DNA from: JAXLYE01 sp046351595
GTDB taxonomy: Bacteria > Myxococcota_A > Polyangia > Palsa-1104 > JAEUJZ01
Direction: 5' to 3'
Length of the DNA: 64,000 bases
Assembly: GCA_046351595.1 (NCBI GenBank)
Contig: JAXLYE010000002.1
Location: 248,001-312,000 of the forward strand
The first letter of the stretch is position 1. Each line of letters begins with the position of its first letter. A program made the position numbers and the translations under genes. Shown here piece after piece: positions 8,746-16,658 of this stretch. Under the pieces are notes generated by a model. The model was given only the letters and a program-made list of their open reading frames with translations, searched no databases and had not been told where the DNA came from.

Positions 8746-9810
8746 ATGGATACGCAGCCGCAAGCCCCGGGTCGCTCGTCGCGCCACCGCTTCGAGGGAC
8801 CTTTTTATCGCCGCATCATGGTCGGCGGCATCCGCTACATCCCGCAGGCGCTGCAGCGCGCCACCATGCCGCTGTGGGGCGGCCTGTTCTACGGCCTGAT
8901 CCCGTCGGCGCGCGAGGCGGTGCTGCGCAACCTCGACGTCGTGCTCGGCCCGGCTGCGTCGCCTGTGATGCGCCACCGCCGCGGCCTCGCGCTGTTCGCG
9001 AACTACGCGCAGATGCTGACGGACATGTACTCGGTGCACTTCGGCCGGCCGCTCGACCTCGAGGTCACCTCCATCGGCCGTGAGCACCTGCTCGGGTCGC
9101 TGAAGCACGGCCGCGGCGTCATCGCCGCCACCGGCCACCTGGGCATGTGGCAGATCGGCCCGTTCCTGGCCGAGTGGCGTGGCCTGCCGCCGTTCTACCT
9201 GGCCATGGCCGCCGAGCCGAACCCGCTGGTGCAGGCCTTCGAGCAGCGCTTCCGCGAGCAGCTCCGCATCGTCTACACCACCGAGTCGCTGTTCTCGGCG
9301 CTGGAGCTGGCCAAGGCGCTGCGCGAAAACGCCATCGTCGGGCTGCAGATCGACCGCCACCTGGGCGACCACCTGCTGCCGCTGCCGATGTGCGGCCAGA
9401 CCGCCTACTTCCCGAGCGGCCCGGCGACGCTGGCGCGCGCCACCGGGGCGCCGATCGTGCCCAGCTTCTTCGTCGTCGAGCCGCCGGTCGCGCCCGGGCA
9501 CAAGCGCCGCCTGCTGCACGTCCTGTCGCCGCCCGTGCACGTGGCGCGGACCAGCGACCGCCTCGCCGACATCACCGCGGCCACCGCGCAGGTCGTCGAG
9601 AGCTACGGCCGCATCGTCTCGCGCTACGCCACGCAGTGGTACCAGTTCTTCGACTTCTTCGGCCCGCCGCCCGCGGCCCCGCACCGCTCGCCGTCGACGC
9701 TGTCCGCGCACGAGCACGCGCCTGCAGGGCCTGGCGAGGGGCCGCCCCCCGACTCGCCCGCCGAGCCCCCAGGCGGCTCGCCCGCCGAGTCCAAGCCGAG
9801 GCAGCCGTGA
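8746..9810 (+). CDS. LpxL/HtrB-like lysophospholipid acyltransferase
   Basis: A 354-residue protein with the fold of late lipid A acyltransferases. IPSAREAVLRNLDVVLG, LFANYAQMLTDMYSVHF and AATGHLGMWQIGPFLAEWRG match that family, followed by LQIDRHLGDHLLPLPMCGQTAYFPSGPATLARATGAPIVPSFFV. The usual catalytic H-x4-E/D reads H-LGMW-Q here. The tail (about 305-354) is Pro-rich and disordered. Its stop overlaps the GTG of the ketosynthase, so the substrate may be a product of the following genes rather than lipid A. That link is inference. Confidence 0.82.
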   Translation: MDTQPQAPGRSSRHRFEGPFYRRIMVGGIRYIPQALQRATMPLWGGLFYGLIPSAREAVLRNLDVVLGPAASPVMRHRRGLALFANYAQMLTDMYSVHFGRPLDLEVTSIGREHLLGSLKHGRGVIAATGHLGMWQIGPFLAEWRGLPPFYLAMAAEPNPLVQAFEQRFREQLRIVYTTESLFSALELAKALRENAIVGLQIDRHLGDHLLPLPMCGQTAYFPSGPATLARATGAPIVPSFFVVEPPVAPGHKRRLLHVLSPPVHVARTSDRLADITAATAQVVESYGRIVSRYATQWYQFFDFFGPPPAAPHRSPSTLSAHEHAPAGPGEGPPPDSPAEPPGGSPAESKPRQP

Positions 9811-11114
9811 CCGGGCCGCACGGGCCGCGGCGGGTGGCGGTGACCGGGCTCGGTGCGGTCTGCGGCCTCGGGCTCGACGTCGAGGCGCTGTGGCGCGGGC
9901 TGTGCGAAGGCAAGAGCGCGGTGCGGCGCTACCCGGCGCTGCAGCGGCTCGGCCTGGACCTGGGGCCCATCGCCAAGGTGGCGCTGCCCGAGGACGTCGC
10001 CGGCCCGCCCGCCACCAGCGGCGAGCCCGGCGACGGAGCCGACGACGGCGGGGCGCTGCTCGGCGGTCGGCCGCGCGGCGCCGCCTTCGCCCTGCGCGCC
10101 GCCGCCGAGGCGCTCGAGGACGCCGGGCTCGATCCGGGCGCGGTGCGGCTCGGCCTGAGCGTCGGCACCACGCTCGGCGACAAGGGACCGTGGGTGCAGG
10201 GCCTGCGCGCGGCCTGGGGCCAGCTCCCCGCGGGCGCGCCCGCGTCTGCGCCCGCGTCTGCGTCCGATTCGGCGGTCGGGATCCCGGTGACGGCGCCGGC
10301 GCAGGCCGTGGCGCGCCGCTACCGGGCCGCCCTCTTGCGCGTGGTCTCGACCGCCTGCGCCTCGGGCAACGCCGCGCTCGGGGTCGCGATGCAGTGGGTG
10401 CGCAGCGGCGCCTGCGACGTCGTGCTGTGCGGCGGCGTCGACGCGCTGCAGGAGTTCGTGCTGTCCGGATTCCACTCGCTGCGCGCCCACTCGCGCGAGC
10501 CGGCGCGGCCCTTCGACGCCGCTCGCAGCGGCCTGAACCTGGGCGAGGGCGCCGCCTTCCTGGTCGTCGAGGCCGCCGAGCACGCCGCCGCGCGCGGCCG
10601 CCGCGTCCGCGCCTTCCTCGACGGCTACGGCCTGTCCTGCGACGCCCACCACATGACCGGACCGGACCGCAACGGCCGCGGCGCCGCGCGCGCCATGCTG
10701 CAGGCGATCGCAGACGCCGCGCTCGCGCCCGAGGCCATCGACTTCGTCTCGACGCACGGCACCGCCACCGTGTTCAACGACCTGATGGAGGCGCGCGGCC
10801 TCGAGGCCGTGCTCGGCGGCCGCGGCGACCGCGTGCCGGTGAACTCGATCAAAGGCGCGCTCGGCCACACCCTGGGCGCGGCCGGCGCGCTGGAGGCGGT
10901 GATGGCGGTGCGCGCCCTCGAAGAGCAGTGCATCCCGCCGACCACCGGCCATCACGAGCGCGACCCGCAGATCCACCTCGACGTGGTGGCCGGCGGCGTG
11001 CGGCGCGCGCCGCTGCGCACCGTGCTCTCGACCTCGTCGGGATTCGGCGGCGTGAACGCGGCGCTGGTGCTGCAGGCCGGCGAGCCCGCCCCGACCGGAG
11101 CGGAGCGGCCATGA
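9807..11114 (+). CDS. Beta-ketoacyl-ACP synthase (FabF-like)
   Basis: A 435-residue protein starting at a GTG at 9807 that overlaps the upstream stop (GTGA). The full Cys-His-His set is visible: VSTACASGN, STHGTAT and SIKGALGHTLGAAGA. It should perform decarboxylative Claisen condensation of an acyl chain with malonyl-ACP. It is translationally coupled upstream to an acyltransferase and downstream (ATGA) to a ketosynthase-like protein without the cysteine. No ACP, ketoreductase or dehydratase is nearby, so it would depend on proteins encoded elsewhere. Confidence 0.9.
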   Translation: MTGPHGPRRVAVTGLGAVCGLGLDVEALWRGLCEGKSAVRRYPALQRLGLDLGPIAKVALPEDVAGPPATSGEPGDGADDGGALLGGRPRGAAFALRAAAEALEDAGLDPGAVRLGLSVGTTLGDKGPWVQGLRAAWGQLPAGAPASAPASASDSAVGIPVTAPAQAVARRYRAALLRVVSTACASGNAALGVAMQWVRSGACDVVLCGGVDALQEFVLSGFHSLRAHSREPARPFDAARSGLNLGEGAAFLVVEAAEHAAARGRRVRAFLDGYGLSCDAHHMTGPDRNGRGAARAMLQAIADAALAPEAIDFVSTHGTATVFNDLMEARGLEAVLGGRGDRVPVNSIKGALGHTLGAAGALEAVMAVRALEEQCIPPTTGHHERDPQIHLDVVAGGVRRAPLRTVLSTSSGFGGVNAALVLQAGEPAPTGAERP

Positions 11115-12049
11115 GCCAGACCTCGCGGACCCTGGTGATCCTGGGCGGCGCCGACCTCGTGCCGCGCGCCGACGAGCCGCTCACCGCGCTGCTGCCCGAG
11201 GGGGCGCCGCCGGGCCGGGCCGGGCAGCTCGGGCGCATGGATCGGCTGTGCGCGCTGGCCGCCTTGGCCGTCGAGCGCGCGCTCGCCTCGCGGCCCGGGC
11301 TGACCGCGGCGCCGGCCTGGCAGCCCGAGCAGACCGGCGTGCTGTTCGGCTCGAGCTACGGCTGCCACAAGACCGACGAGCTGTACCTGCGCAGCGCGCT
11401 CGACGGCCAGCCCAGCCCCCGCCTGTTCGCCTATACGCTGCCGTCCTCGCCCGTCGGCGAGGTGTCGATCCTGCACGGCCTGACCGGGCCCGGCCTGGCC
11501 GTGGTCAGCGGCCGCACCGCGGGGCTGGAGGCGCTCGCCGAGGCGCAGGGGCTGCTCGGCGCCGCCTGCTCCGCCTGCCTGGTGGTCGCCGCCGAGGTGG
11601 CCGACCCGGCGCTGCCGCCCGGCCTGACCGCGGAGCCGCTGGGCGATGCTGCCGCGGCGCTGGTCGTGGCGGCGGCGGACTCGGAGCTCGCGCGCGCGCA
11701 CCCGGCCTCGCCCTTCGGCCGCATCGAGGCGGTCGTCTGCGGCCGCTCGGACGACGGCCCGGGCGCGGCGGCCCGGCAGGTGGCGGACGAGGCGCGCCGC
11801 GCCGCCGCCCAGGCGCGAGGCGACCGGCCGGCCGAGCTGCAGCTCGTCTGTGATCCCGTGACCGCGCGCCTGCTCGACGGCACGCTCGGGCGGCTGCAGG
11901 TGCTCCCGCTGCCTGCGGGCGGGGCGGCGGACGGGCTGGGCGCGCTGCTCGCGCTGGGGGCGCAGGCCGAGCGGCTCGCGCTGCCGGCGGCGCTGGTGCT
12001 GTGCGCGGATCCGGCCGGGCAGGCCGCGTGCGCGCTGTGGCGGTGCTGA
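11111..12049 (+). CDS. Degenerate ketosynthase-like protein (possible chain-length factor)
   Basis: A 312-residue protein overlapping the ketosynthase by 4 bp (ATGA). The N-terminal half keeps thiolase-fold features: TGVLFGSSYGCHKTDELYL, then LPSSPVGEVSILHGLTGPGLAVVSGRTAG. At the position of the active-site cysteine it has VSGRTAG, so the nucleophile is absent. No HGT or GH histidine motifs follow. Loss of catalytic residues beside an intact ketosynthase is typical of chain-length factors, which pair with the ketosynthase. It is shorter than usual for such partners (about 400 residues). The function is inferred. Confidence 0.65.
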   Translation: MSQTSRTLVILGGADLVPRADEPLTALLPEGAPPGRAGQLGRMDRLCALAALAVERALASRPGLTAAPAWQPEQTGVLFGSSYGCHKTDELYLRSALDGQPSPRLFAYTLPSSPVGEVSILHGLTGPGLAVVSGRTAGLEALAEAQGLLGAACSACLVVAAEVADPALPPGLTAEPLGDAAAALVVAAADSELARAHPASPFGRIEAVVCGRSDDGPGAAARQVADEARRAAAQARGDRPAELQLVCDPVTARLLDGTLGRLQVLPLPAGGAADGLGALLALGAQAERLALPAALVLCADPAGQAACALWRC

Positions 12050-12598
12050 GCGCGGACGCGAGCCCCGGATCCGGCGAAGACCCGAGCGCGGCTCCAGGCG
12101 CGTAAGGCCGCGGCGCTCGATCGACCACCGGCAACTTCTCGGCGCAGAGCATCGCCAGCCCCATCGCCCAGGTGCGCGGCCTTGCGCCGCGGCGCCCGGG
12201 ACCTACACCCGGCGGCCGTGATCGGGCGGAGCGCGGCGCGCAGGCAGGCCGCGCGGCCCGGGGTCGGAAAGAGCGGCTCCCAGACAGGTAAACGCCTGGA
12301 TCCGAGCAGCCGGAGCGGCTGCCGCGCGTGGAAGCGACAAGACCTGCGCGGTCCCGGCAGCTTCCGGCGGGGGAAACGGGCAGTTCCGCGCAGGGCCGCC
12401 CGACTTCCGGCGGGGGAAACGGGCCGCTCCGTGCGGGCCGCCTGGCTTGCAGGAAAGGAAGCGGCCGTCCGAGCGCAGCCCGACCGTCTTACACACCCGG
12501 AAGCGGCGGGAGCCGCGCGCTGGACGACCTACGGCCGGAGAGCGGCGGGAGCTGCCCCTTGCCGAGCCCGTCGGAGCGGCAGGGAGGGGGGCCCGGGG
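12050..12598. other. Non-coding stretch with a 21-bp direct repeat
   Basis: No convincing gene in 549 bp. CTTCCGGCGGGGGAAACGGGC occurs at 12361-12381 and again at 12404-12424, each followed by a similar C-rich segment, and a weaker third relative may follow near 12445. The stretch separates the ketosynthase trio from the convergent secreted-protein gene. Confidence 0.7.
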
Positions 12599-13294
12599 TC
12601 AGGAGCCGTTGACGCTGTTGAGCGCGCCCTGCTTGTTGAGCTCCGAGACGGGCTGACCCGCGCACAGGCAGTCGGGCGACCCGGGTACGGAGAAGACCTT
12701 GCTCTCGCTGGCGACCGGCGAGCCATTGATGAGGCAGCTCTTGCTGACGCCGACCAGCGGATCCCCGAAGCTGCCGTTGCCGCATACCACGCTGCGCCCG
12801 GTGCAGAGGTTGCGCGTAGTGTACGTCTCACGGGCCCCGTACTTCACCGCAACAGACGCGCAGACCGGACCCGGCGTATTGAAGTAGCCGCCCTCGTCCG
12901 CCACCTTGACGCCGTTTATGTAGCAGCTCTTCTTGGCGCTTGGAGCGGGATCGCCGAATACGTCATTGCCGCAGTGATACCTGTGCGCGGGCAGCAGGGC
13001 CTTGCTTACCGTTTTGCTCGCTCCGTACTCGATCACGGCATCCGAGGTGAAGCTCACCGCGAACGAGCCCCCTTCGCTGGCCACGACCTGGCCGTTGACG
13101 GAGCACACCTTCTTTGCGCCCGGCGCCGGATCCTTGAACAGGTCGTTGCTGCACGGGAGGGTGAAGCTGCGGTGGACCTTGCCGCTCGTCGAGCCGCCCT
13201 TGATGCCGTATTCCACGACGACCGGGTCGGCCAGTGCCTGCGTCGCGGTGAGCGTCACGCACAACGACAGGATCCGCTGAAGCTTCTTTTCCAT
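12599..13294 (-). CDS. Secreted protein made of three Cys-paired repeats, unknown function
   Basis: A 231-residue protein starting at the ATG at 13294, which has an excellent ribosome-binding site (GGAGGAGATC). The signal peptide is MEKKLQRILSLCVTLTATQALA, cleaved before DPVVV. The mature part is three repeats of about 55-60 residues. Each begins V/I-x-YG and has a Cys about 20 residues later. Then come a short F-x-DP element, K-K/S-x-C-x-x-NG, VA-x-E and a hydrophobic close. The two Cys per repeat could form one disulfide. The last repeat is followed by DCLCAGQP. I recognise no family. Base composition is visibly less GC-rich than its neighbours. Confidence 0.8.
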   Translation of the reverse strand: MEKKLQRILSLCVTLTATQALADPVVVEYGIKGGSTSGKVHRSFTLPCSNDLFKDPAPGAKKVCSVNGQVVASEGGSFAVSFTSDAVIEYGASKTVSKALLPAHRYHCGNDVFGDPAPSAKKSCYINGVKVADEGGYFNTPGPVCASVAVKYGARETYTTRNLCTGRSVVCGNGSFGDPLVGVSKSCLINGSPVASESKVFSVPGSPDCLCAGQPVSELNKQGALNSVNGS

Positions 13295-13314
13295 GATCTC
13301 CTCCATCGACCGGC

Positions 13315-13332
13315 GTCTGCGCTGAAGCAGAC
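13315..13332 (-). promoter_or_regulatory. Small hairpin in the leader of the three-repeat secreted protein
   Basis: GTCTGC-GCTGAA-GCAGAC, a 6-bp perfect stem, lies 21 bp upstream of the ATG and just beyond the Shine-Dalgarno. It may affect translation or mRNA stability; only the inverted repeat itself is seen. Confidence 0.35.
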
Positions 13333-13529
13333 GAGCTGCTACCGCTGCTCTTTGGCGTAGCCATGACCATGGCCACCAGAGACGACGGCATACCCGCAAG
13401 AGATATGCCATTGACCGCGATCTGCTCGGCAGACAGGGCTCTGCAGCAGACGTATGGGTAAGTGGTTACGCGGGAGTAGCAATGCGATACAGAGTCGTTA
13501 CGGCGATAAAGGAACCGCGTCTTATCGGT

Positions 13530-14012
13530 TCAGCGCCAGGCGGGGCTCAAGCGGCGCGACGGGGCCCAGGGGGCGGGCGGCGTCGGCGTCGGCGTCGCGG
13601 GCCGCGAAGGCCGGAGCGGCCGCTCCGCCCGGTCCGGCCGCTCCGCCCGGTCCGGCCGCTCCGCCCGGTCCGGCCGCTCGGGCCGCTCGGGCCGCTCGGG
13701 CCGCTCGGGCCGCTCGGAGATGATCTCGTGGATCTTGGCCTCGGAGATGTTGTTGGCCTTGAGCAGCCGCTTGAAGCGGGTCAGGGCGCCGTGCGCGCTG
13801 CGGACCGCGGCGACCCGCATGCGCTCGTACATCTCGGCCTGCGCGCTCGGCTTGCGCGCCGCGTCGATGGCAGCCTCGAAGGCGGTCGCCTCGTCGCGCA
13901 GCGGCCTGGCGTACGTCTCCTGATACGGGGGTTGGCGCCCGCCGACCGCGGCCGACGGAGCGCCCGAAGAGGGGATATCGCCCCGGGCTGCGGGGCGCGC
14001 GGAAGGTGGCAT
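13530..14012 (-). CDS. Hypothetical protein with Arg/Pro/Glu repeat tail
   Basis: About 160 residues from the ATG at 14012 (MPPSARPAARGDIPSS). The middle (about residues 48-105) looks like a real folded helical region, with AEMYERMRVAAVRSAHG and LTRFKRLLKANNISEAKIH. It is followed by a low-complexity tail built from RPE and RPDRAE units. No family is recognised. The frame stays open upstream of 14012 but reads against the promoter side of the PAP2-like gene. It could be a small nucleic-acid-binding or regulatory protein; this is speculation from the basic repeats. Confidence 0.5.
   Translation of the reverse strand: MPPSARPAARGDIPSSGAPSAAVGGRQPPYQETYARPLRDEATAFEAAIDAARKPSAQAEMYERMRVAAVRSAHGALTRFKRLLKANNISEAKIHEIISERPERPERPERPERPDRAERPDRAERPDRAERPLRPSRPATPTPTPPAPWAPSRRLSPAWR
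13621..13710 (-). repeat. Tandem repeats: three 18-bp units then four 9-bp units
   Basis: Units of 18 bp (CGCTCCGCCCGGTCCGGC) at 13621-13638, 13639-13656 and 13657-13674 are followed by 9-bp units (CGCTCGGGC) from 13675 to 13710. All lie in the tail of the gene ending at 13530 and keep its frame. Confidence 0.9.
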
Positions 14013-14172
14013 GGCCTGGCCATCCGGTGCAAGCACAAGATGAGGCGGGCACCTGCGCGGCCCCGAGCGCTCGCGAGCATCCGGCTGCGGACCGGCCGGG
14101 TTGCGGCGCCACGCGGGCTGCGTCCCGGAGCGGGCTGCCGCGCACGGCCTGTGCGCGGTACGCTCGCGGCAC

Positions 14173-14922
14173 ATGCTGCGCGCCTGGCTCCTCCGCATCC
14201 GGCCGTTCGCCCCTCCCGTCGCCGCGGCGGTGCTGTTCCGGTACCTGTGCTTCGTCGCCATGCTGGCGCTGTCGCTGTGGGCCGAGGGGCGCGCGGCGCC
14301 GCACCTGCCCGACGCCGTGCTCGAGCGCGTGCCGTACCAGCCGGCGATCGATCGCATCAACCACCTGTTGCTGGCGCTGGCCTACGTGCCGGCGGCCTTC
14401 GCGCTGCTGTTCGTCGACCCGCGGCGCTTCTGTCGCTACAACGTGACCTCGGGGCTTTTGTCGCTGGTCCGCGGCCTGTGCATCGCGGCGACGGGGCTGG
14501 GCCCGGTGCGCGGCGACGACGTGCACGCCGGCCTGTTCGCGAGCGAGGCCGCGATGCGCAGCGGGCTCTATCTGCGCGCGCTCGGTGAGCTGTCGAGCCC
14601 CCTGGGCCTGCTCGTGCGCGACGCGCCGCACGTGTACCTGAACAAGGACCTGTTCTTCTCGGGGCACACCGGCGTGACGTTCCTGCTCTTGCTCTACGTC
14701 TGGCCGTACCGGCGGCTGCGCCGGGTGGTGCTGCTCGGCCACGTCGCGGTGGTGCTCAGCGTCTTTTTGGCGCACCTGCACTACACCATCGATGTCGTCG
14801 GCGCCTATGCGGTGGCGCTGTCGCTGTACGCGCTGCGCGAGGGCTGGCCGCCGCCGGGGCGGCTGCCCGAGCCCGCGCCGGAACCCGCGCCCGCGCCCGC
14901 GCCCGCGCTACGAGCTGGCTGA
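14173..14922 (+). CDS. PAP2/sphingomyelin-synthase-like membrane protein
   Basis: A 249-residue protein from the ATG at 14173 (MLRAWLLRIRPF). It has about six hydrophobic segments and the two conserved phosphotransfer motifs of this superfamily, SGHTG (about residue 163) and LAHLHYTIDV (about 200). The spacing resembles the PAP2_C/sphingomyelin synthase type more than classic PAP2 phosphatases. It would act on lipid phosphates or head groups in the membrane. The tail is a Pro/Ala/Glu repeat. The 3' end overlaps the convergent ABC permease by 15 bp. Confidence 0.75.
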   Translation: MLRAWLLRIRPFAPPVAAAVLFRYLCFVAMLALSLWAEGRAAPHLPDAVLERVPYQPAIDRINHLLLALAYVPAAFALLFVDPRRFCRYNVTSGLLSLVRGLCIAATGLGPVRGDDVHAGLFASEAAMRSGLYLRALGELSSPLGLLVRDAPHVYLNKDLFFSGHTGVTFLLLLYVWPYRRLRRVVLLGHVAVVLSVFLAHLHYTIDVVGAYAVALSLYALREGWPPPGRLPEPAPEPAPAPAPALRAG

Positions 14923-15801
14923 CGTGTAGCGCGCGACCGAGCGCCGCCACACCTGCCGCGACAGCCACAGCAGCCCGAGCGCCGCGGCCGCCGCCCACGC
15001 CGCCTGCCCCGGGCCCAGCCGGCCGAGCAGCGCGTCGACGGGGAACGAGGTCATGACTGCGAGCGGGATGAGGTACGTGAACAGCACGTGCGCGAAGCCC
15101 CGGAACACCGCCCGCGGCCAGCGCGCGAAGTCGAACAGCGACATCAGCAGGTACGACAGGTTGTCGATGCGCACGACGTAGAAGGCCGCGCACACGACCA
15201 GGAGCCACAGCGAGTACAGGACGATCACGCCCGCGACGAACAGCAGCGCCGCCGTGGCCACCGCGAGCAGCAGCGACGGCGCGCTCGGTTGCAGGCCGCT
15301 CGTCAGCGCGTGCTCGCGCGCGGCGAACGCGATGATGATAAGCGCCGCCATGCCGTTGAGCGCGTGCCACGGCTCGAGGCGGGCCAGCGAAACCAGGAGC
15401 TGCGCGTCCGCCGGCTTGAGCAGGAGGAAGTCGAGCGTGCCCTTGCGGATCTGGTCCACGGCCGAGACCAGCGACGGGTTGATCACGCCGTCGAGCACGG
15501 CCTTGAGCAGGAAGAAGAAGCCGAACACCATGGCCGCCGGGTAGAAGCCCCAGCCGCTGATCTCGGTGGTCAAAAGGTCGCCGCCCAGCGCCGCCGCGCG
15601 CGCCTTGTACGCGACGAGCAGCGGCACCGCCGACAGCACCAGCCACAGGAGCTGCATCGCGCCCTGGCCGATGAAGTCCCAGCGGTACTGCAGGCTGAGC
15701 AGGAGCGACAGCCGGAGCTGCACCCGCGCGATGCGCAGCGCCGCCCCGAGCGAGGCGCGCAGCGACGGGCGCGCGGACACGGATTCGGCGGCGCGGTCCA
15801 T
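14908..15801 (-). CDS. ABC-2 type transporter permease (COG3694-like)
   Basis: A 297-residue protein from the ATG at 15801 (MDRAAESVSARPSLR), two bases after the stop of the other permease. It has six hydrophobic segments. The characteristic region is GWGFYPAAMVFGFFFLLKAVLDGVINP, then VDQIRKGTLDFLLLKPADAQLLVS. The family pairs with a second permease and a COG4586-type ATPase, both upstream here. The substrate cannot be predicted. Confidence 0.88.
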   Translation of the reverse strand: MDRAAESVSARPSLRASLGAALRIARVQLRLSLLLSLQYRWDFIGQGAMQLLWLVLSAVPLLVAYKARAAALGGDLLTTEISGWGFYPAAMVFGFFFLLKAVLDGVINPSLVSAVDQIRKGTLDFLLLKPADAQLLVSLARLEPWHALNGMAALIIIAFAAREHALTSGLQPSAPSLLLAVATAALLFVAGVIVLYSLWLLVVCAAFYVVRIDNLSYLLMSLFDFARWPRAVFRGFAHVLFTYLIPLAVMTSFPVDALLGRLGPGQAAWAAAAALGLLWLSRQVWRRSVARYTSASS

Positions 15802-15803
15802 GC

Positions 15804-16658
15804 TCACGACCCGAAGGCGGCGAAGCGCCGCAGCCCGGCGCGCCACAAGAGCGCCGCGGCCCCGCCGAGCGCGAGCGCGTAGAGGTACTGCGCCCCGAGG
15901 TGCTGGTACGCGAGCGCCAGGCCCTCGGCCGTGTCACGCGCGCCGCCCGCCACCGGCCAGCCGAGCAGGATCCGCACCGGCACGTCGAGCTGGTAGCGGA
16001 ACGGCAGCACCGCCGCCACGCCGAGCAGCCACTTCGGCATCAGCGACAGCGGCACCAGGTAGCCCGAGAACAGCGTGAACAGCCCGAGCCACGCATAGAA
16101 CAGCCCGAGCGCGCTCTCGATGTAGAAGGCGAGCATGCCGATGATCGCCATCGACAGGAAGTTCAGCGCCCACGCCGCCGGCAGCGACAGCGCCGCCGCC
16201 AGCCACAGCAGCGGCTCGTGCGAAAGCTGCGCGCGCAGCGAGAAGGCCAGCAGCACCCCGATCAGCGGCAGCGCCAGCGCCGCGCGCAGCGGCAGCGCCG
16301 CCAGCTGCTCGGCGGTGTAGACGGCGAACGGCGACACCGGCTTGAGCAGCCGCTGCGCCAGCGCGCCGGTGCGGATCTCGTCGGTGAGCTGCCACAGCAC
16401 CCAGGAGCTCGTGAGCATGCGCACGAGCAGCGTCAAGAGGAAGTACGCGCTCAGGTCGGTGCCGCTCAGCTGCTCGCGGCCCAGGCGCGTGCCCGCCGCG
16501 GCGCTCGACCACAAGACCAGGCTGACCAGCGGCATGGTCATGGTCAGCATCCACACGAACAGCTCGGCGCGGTAGGCCACCGCCTCGAGCACGCCGATGC
16601 GCAACAGCGTCGGGTAGGCGCGCAGCGTGAGCGGCAGCCGCGACGCCCTCGCCGTCAC
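15804..16658 (-). CDS. ABC-2 type transporter permease (COG4587-like)
   Basis: A 284-residue protein whose likely start is a GTG at 16658 overlapping the ATPase stop (GTGA). Landmarks are YRAELFVWMLTMTMPLVSLVLWS, LTDEIRTGALAQRLLKPVSPF and a final six-helix set. The DEIRTGxLxxxLLKP element is shared with its partner permease and is usual for this heterodimer. The reading frame continues upstream, antisense-like through the ATPase; that part is not coding. Confidence 0.88.
   Translation of the reverse strand: MTARASRLPLTLRAYPTLLRIGVLEAVAYRAELFVWMLTMTMPLVSLVLWSSAAAGTRLGREQLSGTDLSAYFLLTLLVRMLTSSWVLWQLTDEIRTGALAQRLLKPVSPFAVYTAEQLAALPLRAALALPLIGVLLAFSLRAQLSHEPLLWLAAALSLPAAWALNFLSMAIIGMLAFYIESALGLFYAWLGLFTLFSGYLVPLSLMPKWLLGVAAVLPFRYQLDVPVRILLGWPVAGGARDTAEGLALAYQHLGAQYLYALALGGAAALLWRAGLRRFAAFGS

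Noticed and set aside
12182..13360. Plus-strand open frame of 392 codons over the secreted-protein gene
   Set aside because: The minus-strand frame has a signal peptide, a ribosome-binding site and internal repeats; the plus frame has none.
13621..13720. CRISPR-like array
   Set aside because: Units are 18 and 9 bp, contiguous without spacers, and in frame within a coding sequence; no cas genes are present.
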